Shown here in pieces: positions 55,666-64,000 of a stretch of 64,000 nucleotides of DNA (positions are counted from its first letter, which is position 1; every line of letters starts with the position of its first letter). A model generated the notes under the pieces. It made no database searches and was not told the DNA's origin. It was given only the letters and a program-made list of their open reading frames with translations. The stretch is from Betaproteobacteria bacterium TMED82 (lineage in GTDB: Bacteria > Pseudomonadota > Gammaproteobacteria > Burkholderiales > Burkholderiaceae_A), in the NCBI GenBank assembly GCA_002170395.1, contig NHEJ01000006.1:5472-69471 (forward strand), written 5' to 3'. The translations under genes and the position numbers were made by a program.

Positions 55666-58320
55666 ATGACCTCAGACGTAAACCATACTCCTGTGATAAA
55701 GCAGTATTTAAATATCAAAAAAGATTATCCTAATTCCCTTGTTTTCTTTCGTATGGGAGACTTCTATGAATTATTTTTCGAAGATGCTAAAGAAGCCTCA
55801 AAATTACTAAGTTTGACACTCACCACAAGGGGTCAGAGTGCTGGAAAGCCTGTGGATCTCGCTGGGGTTCCAGTTCATTCCTCCTCAAATTATATAAAAC
55901 GGTTACTAGAGGCCGGAAGGACAATTGCGATTTGTGAACAAATTGGATCTATTGATAATACAAAAGGCATTTTTCAACGTAAGGTGACTAGAATAATTAC
56001 TGCTGGAACACTTTACGATGAAGAGCTATTGACTGACTTAACCCAGACATTCGTCGGGGCATTCGATGCAGAGGGAGGATTCATTTGGTGTGAGGTGGCT
56101 AGTGGAGAGCTATTGTATGAAGAAATTGATATGAATGTTCCAAGTAATGAATCCCTTGATAAGCTTGAAGCCATTTTTTCTAAATATAATATAGTGGAAG
56201 TAATACTTCAGGAATCCAATTCCGAATTAAACCTTAAATCACGCTCTAATTGCTCCAATTTTTTAAAAAATGTTAATGGATCTTTGCCACAGAGGTACTA
56301 TGATTTTTTCGGCCAAAAGGGAAGATTAGTTGGTCGTCCTCCCTGGGACTTTGATGAAAAATGCGGTGAAAAAACTTTAAAACAACGATTAAATCTGTCG
56401 TCTCTACACGCAATAAATCTTCACGATAAAAAATCTCTGCTTAGAGCTACAAATGCTCTATTCTCATACATTGACAATAATATTGGGCAGAAATTAAGTC
56501 ACATTCGTCTACCAAAAGAAGGGTTTCAAAAAGACTTTTTAGAAATCGACCCCATCAGTCAGAACTCTCTCGAGTTAATTAATCCAATTTTCAAATCGAG
56601 CAAGAACGTAACACTATTTGAATGCTTGAACAAGTGTAAAACTAAAGCTGGGGCAAGAAAGTTAAAGAGTTGGATTTTATTCCCTTTGAAAAGTAATAGT
56701 GAAGTGGAATTACGGCAAAAATCTGTAGGTTGGCTTTCACAAAAACCTCGTATTTCATTACTCCTCTCAGGTTTAAATGATTTTAGTCGAGCGTCTACTA
56801 GATTATCACTAAAGAAAACAAACCCCCGTGAATTGGTTGGCTTGACCGTAAATATATGTAATTTAAGAGAGATTGGAAACATTTTAATTAAAAGTAATGA
56901 ACCGTTACTTCTTAAAATTTCGAAAATTTTTCTGGATAATAAAGTTGATGAGTTTGAGTCTTACATTAATAAGTGTTTGGCTAAAAATAGTACTGTCAAA
57001 ATCAAGGAAGGGAATATTATTAAAGATGGTTTTGATGCTTTGCTTGATGAATTAAGAGAGAAACAAAATAATCTTCTTGAAGAGTTGGTGGAACTTGAAA
57101 AGAAAGAAAAAATAAATACTAATATCTCTAACCTTAAAATTAAATTTAATGCAGTTCATGGTTATTTTATTGAAGTTCCAGCAAGTCAAAAAACTCGAGT
57201 GCCCAAAACTTACATAAGAAAACAAACTTTAAAAAATGCTGAAAGATATATTACTCCCAATTTGAAAGTTATCGAGAGTCAATTCTTACATAACCGAGAG
57301 CAAACATTAGAAAAAGAAGCAGAAATTTACCACTCCTTAATTTTAAAACTAAAACCTTTTGCGGATATTTTATTCTCTATTTCGGAGGCAATAAGTGAAT
57401 TAGATGTACTGCATGCATTTGGCAAAAAATTAATAGTTTCAAATTGGCATTTTCCTGGTCTTTCAGAGACAACGGAAATACAAATTGCTAAAGGTAAACA
57501 CCCTGCGCTTGAAGAATTGAGGATAAATAGTTCAGATTTTAGTGATATTTATCCAAATGACACTTATTTGGATAAAAACGCCTCAACAATGATAATTACA
57601 GGACCTAACATGAGCGGTAAATCTACTTACATGAGGCAAGTAGCATTGATCACTATCCTCGGCCGAATTGGGTGTCCAGTTCCTGCAGAGAACTGTCGCC
57701 TTGGACTAATAGATAAAATATTTACTAGAATTGGTACTGCAGATGATCTCGAAGGGGGTAGATCAACTTTCATGGTAGAAATGACCGAGACTGCCAAAAT
57801 TTTAAAGTGTGCTACAAAAAAAAGTTTAGTGCTAATAGATGAAATTGGCCGGGGCACATCAACTTCAGACGGATTATCTCTTGCCTGGGCAATTGCATTT
57901 GAGCTAACACAAGTGAATAGGTCATTAACCTTATTTTCGACACACTATCTTGAGTTGACTAAACTTGCAAAAAAACTAACTTCAGCAATCAACTTTTATA
58001 TAAAAACAATTGAAGAGGCAAATGAGATTATTTTCTTGTATCAATTAGTGGAAGGCGTATCCCATGATAGCTATGGAATTAAAGTTGCAGAATTGGCTGG
58101 ACTCCCAACAACCGTTATTCAGATGGCCTCTAAGATGAAGAAGTCCGTGGGTAAGGCATCAGAATATTCGGGGTCGGGTGACAAAAAACTGAAGGCAACT
58201 GAAGATCACTTGTATAAAAATATATTAGCTGAATTGAGAACACTTAACTTGGACAAAACGACACCTCTAGACGCGATGAAGTGGATTGCTCGCTGGCAAG
58301 AAAACTTAAGCTTGAAATAA
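55666..58320 (+). CDS. mutS: DNA mismatch repair protein MutS
   Basis: Mismatch-recognition ATPase of 884 residues. The N-terminal mismatch-binding domain has the Phe-X-Glu motif in FFRMGDFYELFFEDAK near residue 30. The clamp and lever domains span about 250-560. Walker A is MIITGPNMSGKSTYMRQVAL near 645, followed by the Walker B and signature stretch LVLIDEIGRGTSTSDGLSLA and FSTHYLELTKLAKKL. The C-terminal tail is short. It starts at once after suhB and is convergent with uvrD, with 2 bp between the stops. Confidence 0.97.
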   Translation: MTSDVNHTPVIKQYLNIKKDYPNSLVFFRMGDFYELFFEDAKEASKLLSLTLTTRGQSAGKPVDLAGVPVHSSSNYIKRLLEAGRTIAICEQIGSIDNTKGIFQRKVTRIITAGTLYDEELLTDLTQTFVGAFDAEGGFIWCEVASGELLYEEIDMNVPSNESLDKLEAIFSKYNIVEVILQESNSELNLKSRSNCSNFLKNVNGSLPQRYYDFFGQKGRLVGRPPWDFDEKCGEKTLKQRLNLSSLHAINLHDKKSLLRATNALFSYIDNNIGQKLSHIRLPKEGFQKDFLEIDPISQNSLELINPIFKSSKNVTLFECLNKCKTKAGARKLKSWILFPLKSNSEVELRQKSVGWLSQKPRISLLLSGLNDFSRASTRLSLKKTNPRELVGLTVNICNLREIGNILIKSNEPLLLKISKIFLDNKVDEFESYINKCLAKNSTVKIKEGNIIKDGFDALLDELREKQNNLLEELVELEKKEKINTNISNLKIKFNAVHGYFIEVPASQKTRVPKTYIRKQTLKNAERYITPNLKVIESQFLHNREQTLEKEAEIYHSLILKLKPFADILFSISEAISELDVLHAFGKKLIVSNWHFPGLSETTEIQIAKGKHPALEELRINSSDFSDIYPNDTYLDKNASTMIITGPNMSGKSTYMRQVALITILGRIGCPVPAENCRLGLIDKIFTRIGTADDLEGGRSTFMVEMTETAKILKCATKKSLVLIDEIGRGTSTSDGLSLAWAIAFELTQVNRSLTLFSTHYLELTKLAKKLTSAINFYIKTIEEANEIIFLYQLVEGVSHDSYGIKVAELAGLPTTVIQMASKMKKSVGKASEYSGSGDKKLKATEDHLYKNILAELRTLNLDKTTPLDAMKWIARWQENLSLK

Positions 58321-58322
58321 AC

Positions 58323-60581
58323 CTAAACAACCTCCAATTTCGCTACAGATAGAGCTAACCACTTGCTTCCGACCTTCTCGAACTCAACTTGTGCCCGAGC
58401 CTCTGAACCAATTCCCTCTACATTTAAAACAACCCCTCTTCCAAACTTTTTATGATGTACAGATAATCCTACCTTTATATTAAATTCATTTTCTTGCTGA
58501 TATTCTAAAACCGAATGCTCGTCGATGAATGCTTTCTCGAAGCTTTCCTTTCTTGAGAAAATCGGCCTCTCTGACAACTCTGAGTATACATTGTTTAAAT
58601 TATCCTCCGGAATTTCATTTATGAATCTACTTTTTTTATGATAACGATATTGTCCATACAATTTTCTCGTTTGGGAGTAACTTAAATAAAGCTGTTTTTT
58701 TGCTCTAGTCAAAGCTACATACATTAACCTCCTTTCCTCCTCAATTCCGTCTCGTTCATTAAGACTGTTTTCATGAGGAAATAAACCCTCTTCCAATCCA
58801 GTTATAAATACGATTTCAAATTCTAATCCCTTAGCTGAGTGAACCGTCATTAGTTGAATAGCTTCTTTGCCGTTCTCAGCTTGGTTTTCTCCAGACTCAA
58901 GTGAGGCATGCTCTAAAAATCGAGTCAGCGGCGAAAGATTCAAACTAATATCCTCAATTGTTAAATCTTCTAGTATCTCAGGTTCACTTGTTTGATCAGC
59001 AGCAGCTCCAGAATTTGAAGGTATTCTACTGTCAATTTTCTCTTCGGATAAAAAACCGTTCGCTGCTGTAACTAATTCCCTTAGGTTCTCTAATCTGTCA
59101 AATCCGTCTTTTTCCTTTGCATAATGGTCGTTTAAACCAGACTCTTTGGTAACAATATCAACCACTGTGGGTAAAGGTAAATCGCAAGTTTTGGACCTTA
59201 AATTTTTTATTAATTTAGTAAATCTCTCTAGGGTATTAAAAAGTTTCCCTTTTGTCATTGAAACAGAATCAAACAGCGATAACCCACCTTCATTCTTTGC
59301 AATAGCCGACAAAGCTTCCAAACTCTTGGTTCCTATTTTCCTTGGGGGAAAATTTACCACTCTCAAAAATGAATTGTCATCTGAGGAGTTTTCCAGTAAG
59401 CGCAAATAGGCCAAAGCATGCTTAATTTCCGCCCTATCGTAAAAACGAAAACCCCCATAAACTCGATAGCTAATACCCCTTTTATTAAGCTCATGTTCTA
59501 AAATCCGTGACTGAGCGTTGCTTCGGTATAGAATAGCCAGTTCATTGGGAGACTTATTTTCTTTAATCAAAGAACTAACTTCCTCAACAACCCATTTTGC
59601 CTCTAACCCATCTTCCAATACCTCAATCAACTTAATTTTTTCTCCTTTGCCGGCATCAGTCCAAAGGTTCTTTCCTAGCCTGCCCTTATTATTTTCTATA
59701 AGAGAATTCGCAGCATCTAAAATGTGTCCACAAGACCTATAGTTCTGCTCTAACCGAATTAAATCCTTAACATTAAACTCATTTTTAAACCGCTCCATGT
59801 TTTCTGTATCAGCACCTCTGAAAGCGTAGATACTCTGATCATCATCCCCTACGGCAAAAGCATTACCTGAGGAACCAGTCAAAAGTTTGAGCCACTTGTA
59901 CTGTAAAGGATTAGTATCTTGAAATTCATCGATCAAAATACTTTTGAATCTTATTTGATAATGTTCTCTTAAATCACTGCTTCGCTGTAACAACTCCACA
60001 GATCGTAACAAAAGTTCACCAAAATCTACCACTCCCTCCCGTTGACATCTCAAATCATATTCTTCGTATAATTCTATGAACTTACGATTAAACTGAAATG
60101 TATCGTCAATTTCCCTTGCTCTTAAACCCTCCTCCTTGGCGTTGTTAATAAACCGTTGAAGCTCCTTCGGAACAACTAGATCACTATCAATATTTTTTTC
60201 TCTTAGTAATCTCTTAATGCTCGACAGCTGATCCTGCATATCAAGTATTTGAAATGATCTTGGTAAAGCAGCTTCCTTGAAGTGCATTCGGAGCATTCTG
60301 TTACACAGTCCATGAAAAGTTCCAATCCACATGCCCTGCAGGTTGTGAGGAATTATTGTGCTGACTCTAAATAGCATTTCCTTGGCTGCTTTGTTAGTGA
60401 ATGTGACTGCGAGAATGGTAGAGGGTATGGCTTTACCCGACGACAATAGCCATGCAATTCTCGTTGTTAAGACTTTAGTTTTGCCGCTTCCAGCACCCGC
60501 TAAAACTAACATAGATCCTTTATCGTACATTACAGCCTCTTTTTGGGGCGCATTAAGAGATTGCAGTATGGCTTTTAGCAT
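58323..60581 (-). CDS. uvrD: DNA helicase II UvrD
   Basis: Superfamily 1A 3'-5' helicase in mismatch and excision repair, 752 residues. Motif I is MLVLAGAGSGKTKVLTTRIA near residue 25, motif Ia LAVTFTNKAAKEM, motif II SILIDEFQDTNPLQYKWL near 218, motif III AVGDDDQSIYAFRGADTENM, motif IV RLEQNYRSCGHIL, and motif VI RRLMYVALTRAKKQLYLSY near 625. The C-terminal Tudor-like domain (GLSVHHKKFGRGVVLNVEG) is typical of UvrD and PcrA. Its pairing with mutS, tail to tail, is functionally sensible. Confidence 0.96.
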   Translation of the reverse strand: MLKAILQSLNAPQKEAVMYDKGSMLVLAGAGSGKTKVLTTRIAWLLSSGKAIPSTILAVTFTNKAAKEMLFRVSTIIPHNLQGMWIGTFHGLCNRMLRMHFKEAALPRSFQILDMQDQLSSIKRLLREKNIDSDLVVPKELQRFINNAKEEGLRAREIDDTFQFNRKFIELYEEYDLRCQREGVVDFGELLLRSVELLQRSSDLREHYQIRFKSILIDEFQDTNPLQYKWLKLLTGSSGNAFAVGDDDQSIYAFRGADTENMERFKNEFNVKDLIRLEQNYRSCGHILDAANSLIENNKGRLGKNLWTDAGKGEKIKLIEVLEDGLEAKWVVEEVSSLIKENKSPNELAILYRSNAQSRILEHELNKRGISYRVYGGFRFYDRAEIKHALAYLRLLENSSDDNSFLRVVNFPPRKIGTKSLEALSAIAKNEGGLSLFDSVSMTKGKLFNTLERFTKLIKNLRSKTCDLPLPTVVDIVTKESGLNDHYAKEKDGFDRLENLRELVTAANGFLSEEKIDSRIPSNSGAAADQTSEPEILEDLTIEDISLNLSPLTRFLEHASLESGENQAENGKEAIQLMTVHSAKGLEFEIVFITGLEEGLFPHENSLNERDGIEEERRLMYVALTRAKKQLYLSYSQTRKLYGQYRYHKKSRFINEIPEDNLNNVYSELSERPIFSRKESFEKAFIDEHSVLEYQQENEFNIKVGLSVHHKKFGRGVVLNVEGIGSEARAQVEFEKVGSKWLALSVAKLEVV

Positions 60582-60689
60582 AATTGATAGTCTACCCTAC
60601 AAATTTATATTTAGATATTTCAGACAATTGATCCACTTCAAAGCTGTCAATTTACCTTACAATAGAAAAATGGTTTACCTTTTTCTATT

Positions 60690-63332
60690 ATGCAAACTTA
60701 TAAACCAAACACTTTAGAAAAAACAATACAAGCTGAGTGGAAACGAGATCAGCCCTATAAAATTGACAGCGCAAACTTTGAGCTTAAGCCCAAGTTTTAT
60801 GCTTGTTCAATGCTTCCGTATCCCTCTGGTAAATTACACATGGGTCATGTTCGAAATTACACTATTAACGATGTAATTGCCAGATGGAAAAGAATGAAGG
60901 GGTTCAATGTTCTTATGCCCATGGGCTGGGATGCATTTGGCTTGCCCGCAGAGAATGCAGCCCTTGCGAAAAAAAAGTCTCCGTCTGAATGGACAAACGA
61001 GAATATTAATTTTATGAAAAGCCAACTTAAGCAGCTTGGATTGGCTATTGATTGGACTAAAGAGATTAGCACTTGTACGCCTTCATACTACAAATGGAAT
61101 CAGTGGCTCTTTATAAAAATGCTTGAAAAAGGAATTGTTTTTAGAAAAAAGGGTCGTGTGAATTGGGATCCAGTTGATAAAACTGTATTAGCGAATGAAC
61201 AGGTAATAGATGGGAAGGGCTGGAGGTCTGGAGCTACCATCGAAAAAAAAGAGGTCCAAATGTACTATTTAAGAATTACAAAGTACACAGACCCTCTTTT
61301 ACGAGGCCTAGATGAGTTAAATTGGCCGGAGCGAGTTCTCACAATGCAGAGGAACTGGATAGGGAAGTCTTCAGGTCTGCGATTTTGCTTTCTTCACAAT
61401 TTCCAAACCCAAGGGAAACTTCTGGGTGAGGGAAAGCTTTTTGTTTACACTACAAGACCGGATACGATCATGGGTGTTACATTTGTGGCCATTTCAACAG
61501 AACACGAAGTGGCTAAATTTATTTCAAAAAGTGATTTAAACGTGCGTAGCTTTGTTAACAAAGTTAATCAACAAAAAATCTCTGATTCCGAAAGTTATAA
61601 TTTGACGGAAAAAGAAGGCATCAAAACTACTTTAGTAGTCAAACACCCATTAACAAAAAAAAATGTTCCCCTTTGGATCGCGAACTATGTACTCATGGAA
61701 TACGGGGATGGAGCAGTTATGGGTGTTCCGGGACACGATGAGAGAGACTTTCAATTTGCAAAAAAATATAATATCGAAATTCGACAAGTTATTACTCCTG
61801 TAGAGATAAAAGAGAAAGCTGAATTCAATGAAAATCGTTGGCAGGACTGGTATGCACAAAAAGAAAAGATGATTTGCGTGAATTCAGGCAAATACTCTAA
61901 ACTAGCGGCGGAAGTTGCAAAAAAAAAGATTTGTCAAGATATAGTAAAACTAAAAGCAGGGGAAGTTGTTGAGCGTACTCGTTTAAGAGATTGGGGTATC
62001 AGTAGGCAGCGATACTGGGGTACTCCAATTCCTATCGTCAACTGTAAGTACTGCGGTGCGGTGCCTGTTCAATATTCTGATTTGCCTGTCATCCTTCCAG
62101 AAAATTTATTTCCAACAGAGCCCGGTAATCTTCTCAAGCAAGATGATAGCTTCTTAAATGTTAAGTGCCCAAACTGTTCAAAACCGGCTAAAAGAGAAAC
62201 TGACACCATGGATACCTTTGTTGATTCAAGCTGGTATTTTATGAGGTATTGCTGCCCGGATCAGAACAAATCAATGGTTGATAGAAGAGTAAATGATTGG
62301 ATGCCAGTGGACCAATATATTGGTGGCATTGAACATGCTGTTCTTCACTTGCTTTATGCAAGATTTTGGACAAAAGTCATGAAGGATCTTAACCTTGTAA
62401 ACTTTGATGAGCCTTTTGACAAACTACTCACTCAAGGCATGGTCTTGAATCAAACTTTTTACAGAGAATCTAAAGATAAAACCAAATCTTTCTACAGCCC
62501 TGAGGAAGTATCTCTCCAAAAGGATAAAAAAGGAAGAATTGTGAATGGAATTCTTAAGTCTGATGGTTTGCCAATTCAGATTGGTAAGAGCGAAAAAATG
62601 TCGAAATCAAAAAATAACGGAGTGGATCCGCAATACTTAATTGATAAGTATGGCGCTGACACTGCAAGATTATTCATAATATTTGCAGCTCCACCTGAGC
62701 ACACCCTGGAATGGTCAGAAGAAGGCGTGGAAGGATCATATAGGTTCCTTAAAAGGCTTTGGTTGTTTTCGAATGAAATGATTAGTTTATTTACGCCTCA
62801 TGCGGTTAGGACTTCTATGAAGTCGAAGTTCGAAGGAAAGCACCCTGAATTGAGAAAAGAAATTCATGAAATTCTCGCTCAAGCTAACTTTGATATGGAG
62901 AGGAGCCAATTTAATACTGTAGTCTCGGCATCCATGAAAATTCTTAATCGCTTAGAAAAACATATTGTAAAGGAAAATAGAATAGAGATGCTGGTAGAGG
63001 GTGTTTCAATACTATTGAGAATTCTGTATCCGATATCTCCTCATATTTGTTGCTATTTTTGGAAAAAACTTAATTTTAAGGAAGTATTGGGAGACCTCAC
63101 TTGCTGCCCTTGGCCTAAGGTTGATAAAAGTGCACTCATAGTTGAGAATATAAAGATAGTTATCCAAATAAATGGAAAAGTTAGGGATAACGTCGATGTT
63201 CCAGCTAATGCAAATAATAGTGAGATTGAGGAAATCGGAAGAAATACCGAGTGCTTCAAACGATTCTCGAATGGCAAAGAACCAAAAAGAACCATTGTGG
63301 TTCCAAAACGGTTAATAAATTTTGTTATCTAA
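60690..63332 (+). CDS. leuS: Leucyl-tRNA synthetase
   Basis: Class I synthetase charging tRNA-Leu, 880 residues. HIGH is in PYPSGKLHMGHVRNYTIND near residue 50. The editing domain (about 225-420) has FVYTTRPDTIMGVTFVAIS and GDGAVMGVPGHDERDFQFA. Zinc-ribbon-like cysteines are in IVNCKYCGAVPVQ and NVKCPNCSKPAKRETDT. KMSKS is GKSEKMSKSKNNGVDP near 635. It is divergent from uvrD across 108 bp. lptE and holA follow, in the conserved leuS-lptE-holA order. Confidence 0.97.
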   Translation: MQTYKPNTLEKTIQAEWKRDQPYKIDSANFELKPKFYACSMLPYPSGKLHMGHVRNYTINDVIARWKRMKGFNVLMPMGWDAFGLPAENAALAKKKSPSEWTNENINFMKSQLKQLGLAIDWTKEISTCTPSYYKWNQWLFIKMLEKGIVFRKKGRVNWDPVDKTVLANEQVIDGKGWRSGATIEKKEVQMYYLRITKYTDPLLRGLDELNWPERVLTMQRNWIGKSSGLRFCFLHNFQTQGKLLGEGKLFVYTTRPDTIMGVTFVAISTEHEVAKFISKSDLNVRSFVNKVNQQKISDSESYNLTEKEGIKTTLVVKHPLTKKNVPLWIANYVLMEYGDGAVMGVPGHDERDFQFAKKYNIEIRQVITPVEIKEKAEFNENRWQDWYAQKEKMICVNSGKYSKLAAEVAKKKICQDIVKLKAGEVVERTRLRDWGISRQRYWGTPIPIVNCKYCGAVPVQYSDLPVILPENLFPTEPGNLLKQDDSFLNVKCPNCSKPAKRETDTMDTFVDSSWYFMRYCCPDQNKSMVDRRVNDWMPVDQYIGGIEHAVLHLLYARFWTKVMKDLNLVNFDEPFDKLLTQGMVLNQTFYRESKDKTKSFYSPEEVSLQKDKKGRIVNGILKSDGLPIQIGKSEKMSKSKNNGVDPQYLIDKYGADTARLFIIFAAPPEHTLEWSEEGVEGSYRFLKRLWLFSNEMISLFTPHAVRTSMKSKFEGKHPELRKEIHEILAQANFDMERSQFNTVVSASMKILNRLEKHIVKENRIEMLVEGVSILLRILYPISPHICCYFWKKLNFKEVLGDLTCCPWPKVDKSALIVENIKIVIQINGKVRDNVDVPANANNSEIEEIGRNTECFKRFSNGKEPKRTIVVPKRLINFVI

Positions 63333-63339
63333 ATACATA

Positions 63340-63861
63340 ATGACAGAAAAAATAAAAACTTTCTCGTTTTTTATCAGCCTCATTTTAATAGCATGCACGA
63401 CTGCCAGCTGTGGATGGAAGTTTAAAGTTGTAGACGGAAATTTACCTTTTACTTATATTTTTTTAGAAGGAACTAACAATGGAGTTGGGAAAGAATTATT
63501 GTCCAAACTTCGTAGGACTGACAGTATAAAATTCTCAAGCTCTCCAGAGCAAACACAGGTAAAAGTCAAACTAAAAGTAGACAATGAGAAGGTGGTTGTG
63601 GGTTTCTCAGGAGCCGGGAGGCCTAGAGAACTTGAACTTCGAATTACAGTACGACTTGAGATTACCGACAAAGAAAATAAACCGTTACAACCTGTTGACG
63701 AATTAAAAATCTACAGGGCAATTAACTTCAATGATACTGATGTTCTCGCTACCCAAGCACACGAAGAATTCCATATTAGGGATGTTAATAAGCAGCTAGC
63801 TATTCAAATTTTCGAGAGACTACAAAGATTAGAGATAAGTAAACAAAATATCAATAAATAA
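63340..63861 (+). CDS. lptE: LPS-assembly lipoprotein LptE
   Basis: Outer-membrane lipoprotein that plugs the LptD barrel in LPS export, 173 residues. A signal peptide with lipobox is seen: FISLILIACTTASCGWKFKV. The Cys before GWKF (residue 24) fits the CGF/CGW start of the family; an earlier Cys in LIAC is an alternative. Weakly conserved beta text follows (KVKLKVDNEKVVVGFSGAG, RELELRITVRLEI). I use the ATG at 63340, 7 bases after the leuS stop. The context between leuS and holA makes the call. Confidence 0.93.
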   Translation: MTEKIKTFSFFISLILIACTTASCGWKFKVVDGNLPFTYIFLEGTNNGVGKELLSKLRRTDSIKFSSSPEQTQVKVKLKVDNEKVVVGFSGAGRPRELELRITVRLEITDKENKPLQPVDELKIYRAINFNDTDVLATQAHEEFHIRDVNKQLAIQIFERLQRLEISKQNINK

Positions 63862-64000
63862 ATGATAATAAATCTCAATACAAATCACTTTCTTCAGTCG
63901 AACCGCATTCCTAGTCAGATAAAACATGACTTAGATTCTATTGGGATGGCTTGCTCCTCGGTGGTCATTTGGTTAGTTTGCTCGGACGAGCTAGTTTTAC
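63862..64000 (+). CDS. holA: DNA polymerase III delta subunit (partial, runs off the window)
   Basis: The start codon directly follows the lptE stop (TAAATG). The first 46 codons are in the window; the translation includes VVIWLVCSDELVL, which matches the beginning of the HolA AAA+ domain (V-Y/W-L-V-x-G/S-D-E-P/L). HolA opens the beta clamp for loading. Identification rests on this short match plus the leuS-lptE-holA gene order. The start of the family is variable, and the ATG is the only candidate close by. Confidence 0.85.
   Translation, partial: MIINLNTNHFLQSNRIPSQIKHDLDSIGMACSSVVIWLVCSDELVL

Noticed and set aside
1-64000. CRISPR arrays, insertion sequences, phage genes, rRNA
   Set aside because: No spaced direct repeats, transposase or integrase motifs, phage structural genes or rRNA segments were seen on reading both strands.

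Overview
The window is a compact, AT-rich bacterial chromosome segment. It carries about 52 protein genes, two tRNAs and no mobile elements. Genes often overlap by 4-20 bases and no gap between genes exceeds about 200 bp, which suggests a streamlined genome. Several gene orders match betaproteobacteria: serS-rarA-lolA-ftsK facing trxB-smr; nadE-glnB; hemC-hemD-hemX-hemY facing argH; and tRNA-Ser/lysC/tilS/accA/cysS followed by TPR protein-ppiB-lpxH-cysE-trmJ-suhB-mutS. I infer a betaproteobacterium with C1 (formaldehyde-oxidising) metabolism and cannot place it further. The standard code is in use, because many genes end in TGA.

Layout. 1-7.3 kb: serine tRNA charging, replication repair (rarA), lipoprotein export (lolA), chromosome segregation (ftsK), thioredoxin reductase and an Smr protein. 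7.3-12.6 kb: PII protein, NAD synthetase, a DUF482 acyltransferase-like protein and a membrane pyrophosphatase whose residues indicate the K+-independent proton-pumping type. 12.6-21.4 kb: heme genes hemY/X/D/C, argH and a FixL/FixJ-like two-component pair. 21.4-24.3 kb: tRNA-Arg, a site-2 protease gene broken by one in-frame TGA, an FAD monooxygenase, pterin carbinolamine dehydratase and folK.

24.3-41.8 kb is the distinctive part: a tetrahydromethanopterin (H4MPT)/methylofuran C1 cluster. It encodes Fae (formaldehyde capture), Mch (cyclohydrolase) and FhcABCD (formyltransferase/hydrolase). It also holds cofactor genes: beta-RFAP synthase, a dihydropteroate-synthase-like protein, DUF447, a DmrB-like flavoprotein, FolB, a RimK-like ligase, a CitG-like protein, a second ATP-grasp protein, and relatives of archaeal methanofuran genes MfnB, MfnD, MfnE and MfnF. 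Together these would build the two C1 carriers and oxidise formaldehyde to formate. The methylene-H4MPT dehydrogenase (mtdB) is not in the window and must lie elsewhere if the pathway is complete.

41.9-46.4 kb is a small accessory stretch: two exported proteins of unknown function, a CpdA-like phosphodiesterase, a one-TM protein, an isolated FlaG-domain protein with a Gly/Pro-rich N-terminal half, a DUF938 methyltransferase-like protein and a peptidase E-like protein. 46.5-64 kb is housekeeping: tRNA-Ser, lysC, tilS, accA, cysS, TPR protein, ppiB, lpxH, cysE, trmJ, suhB, mutS, uvrD, leuS, lptE and the start of holA.

The points most worth checking are the in-frame TGA in the protease gene, the missing conventional start codon for beta-RFAP synthase, the two divergent start codons 2 bp apart inside the C1 cluster, and a strand-asymmetric hairpin just after fae.
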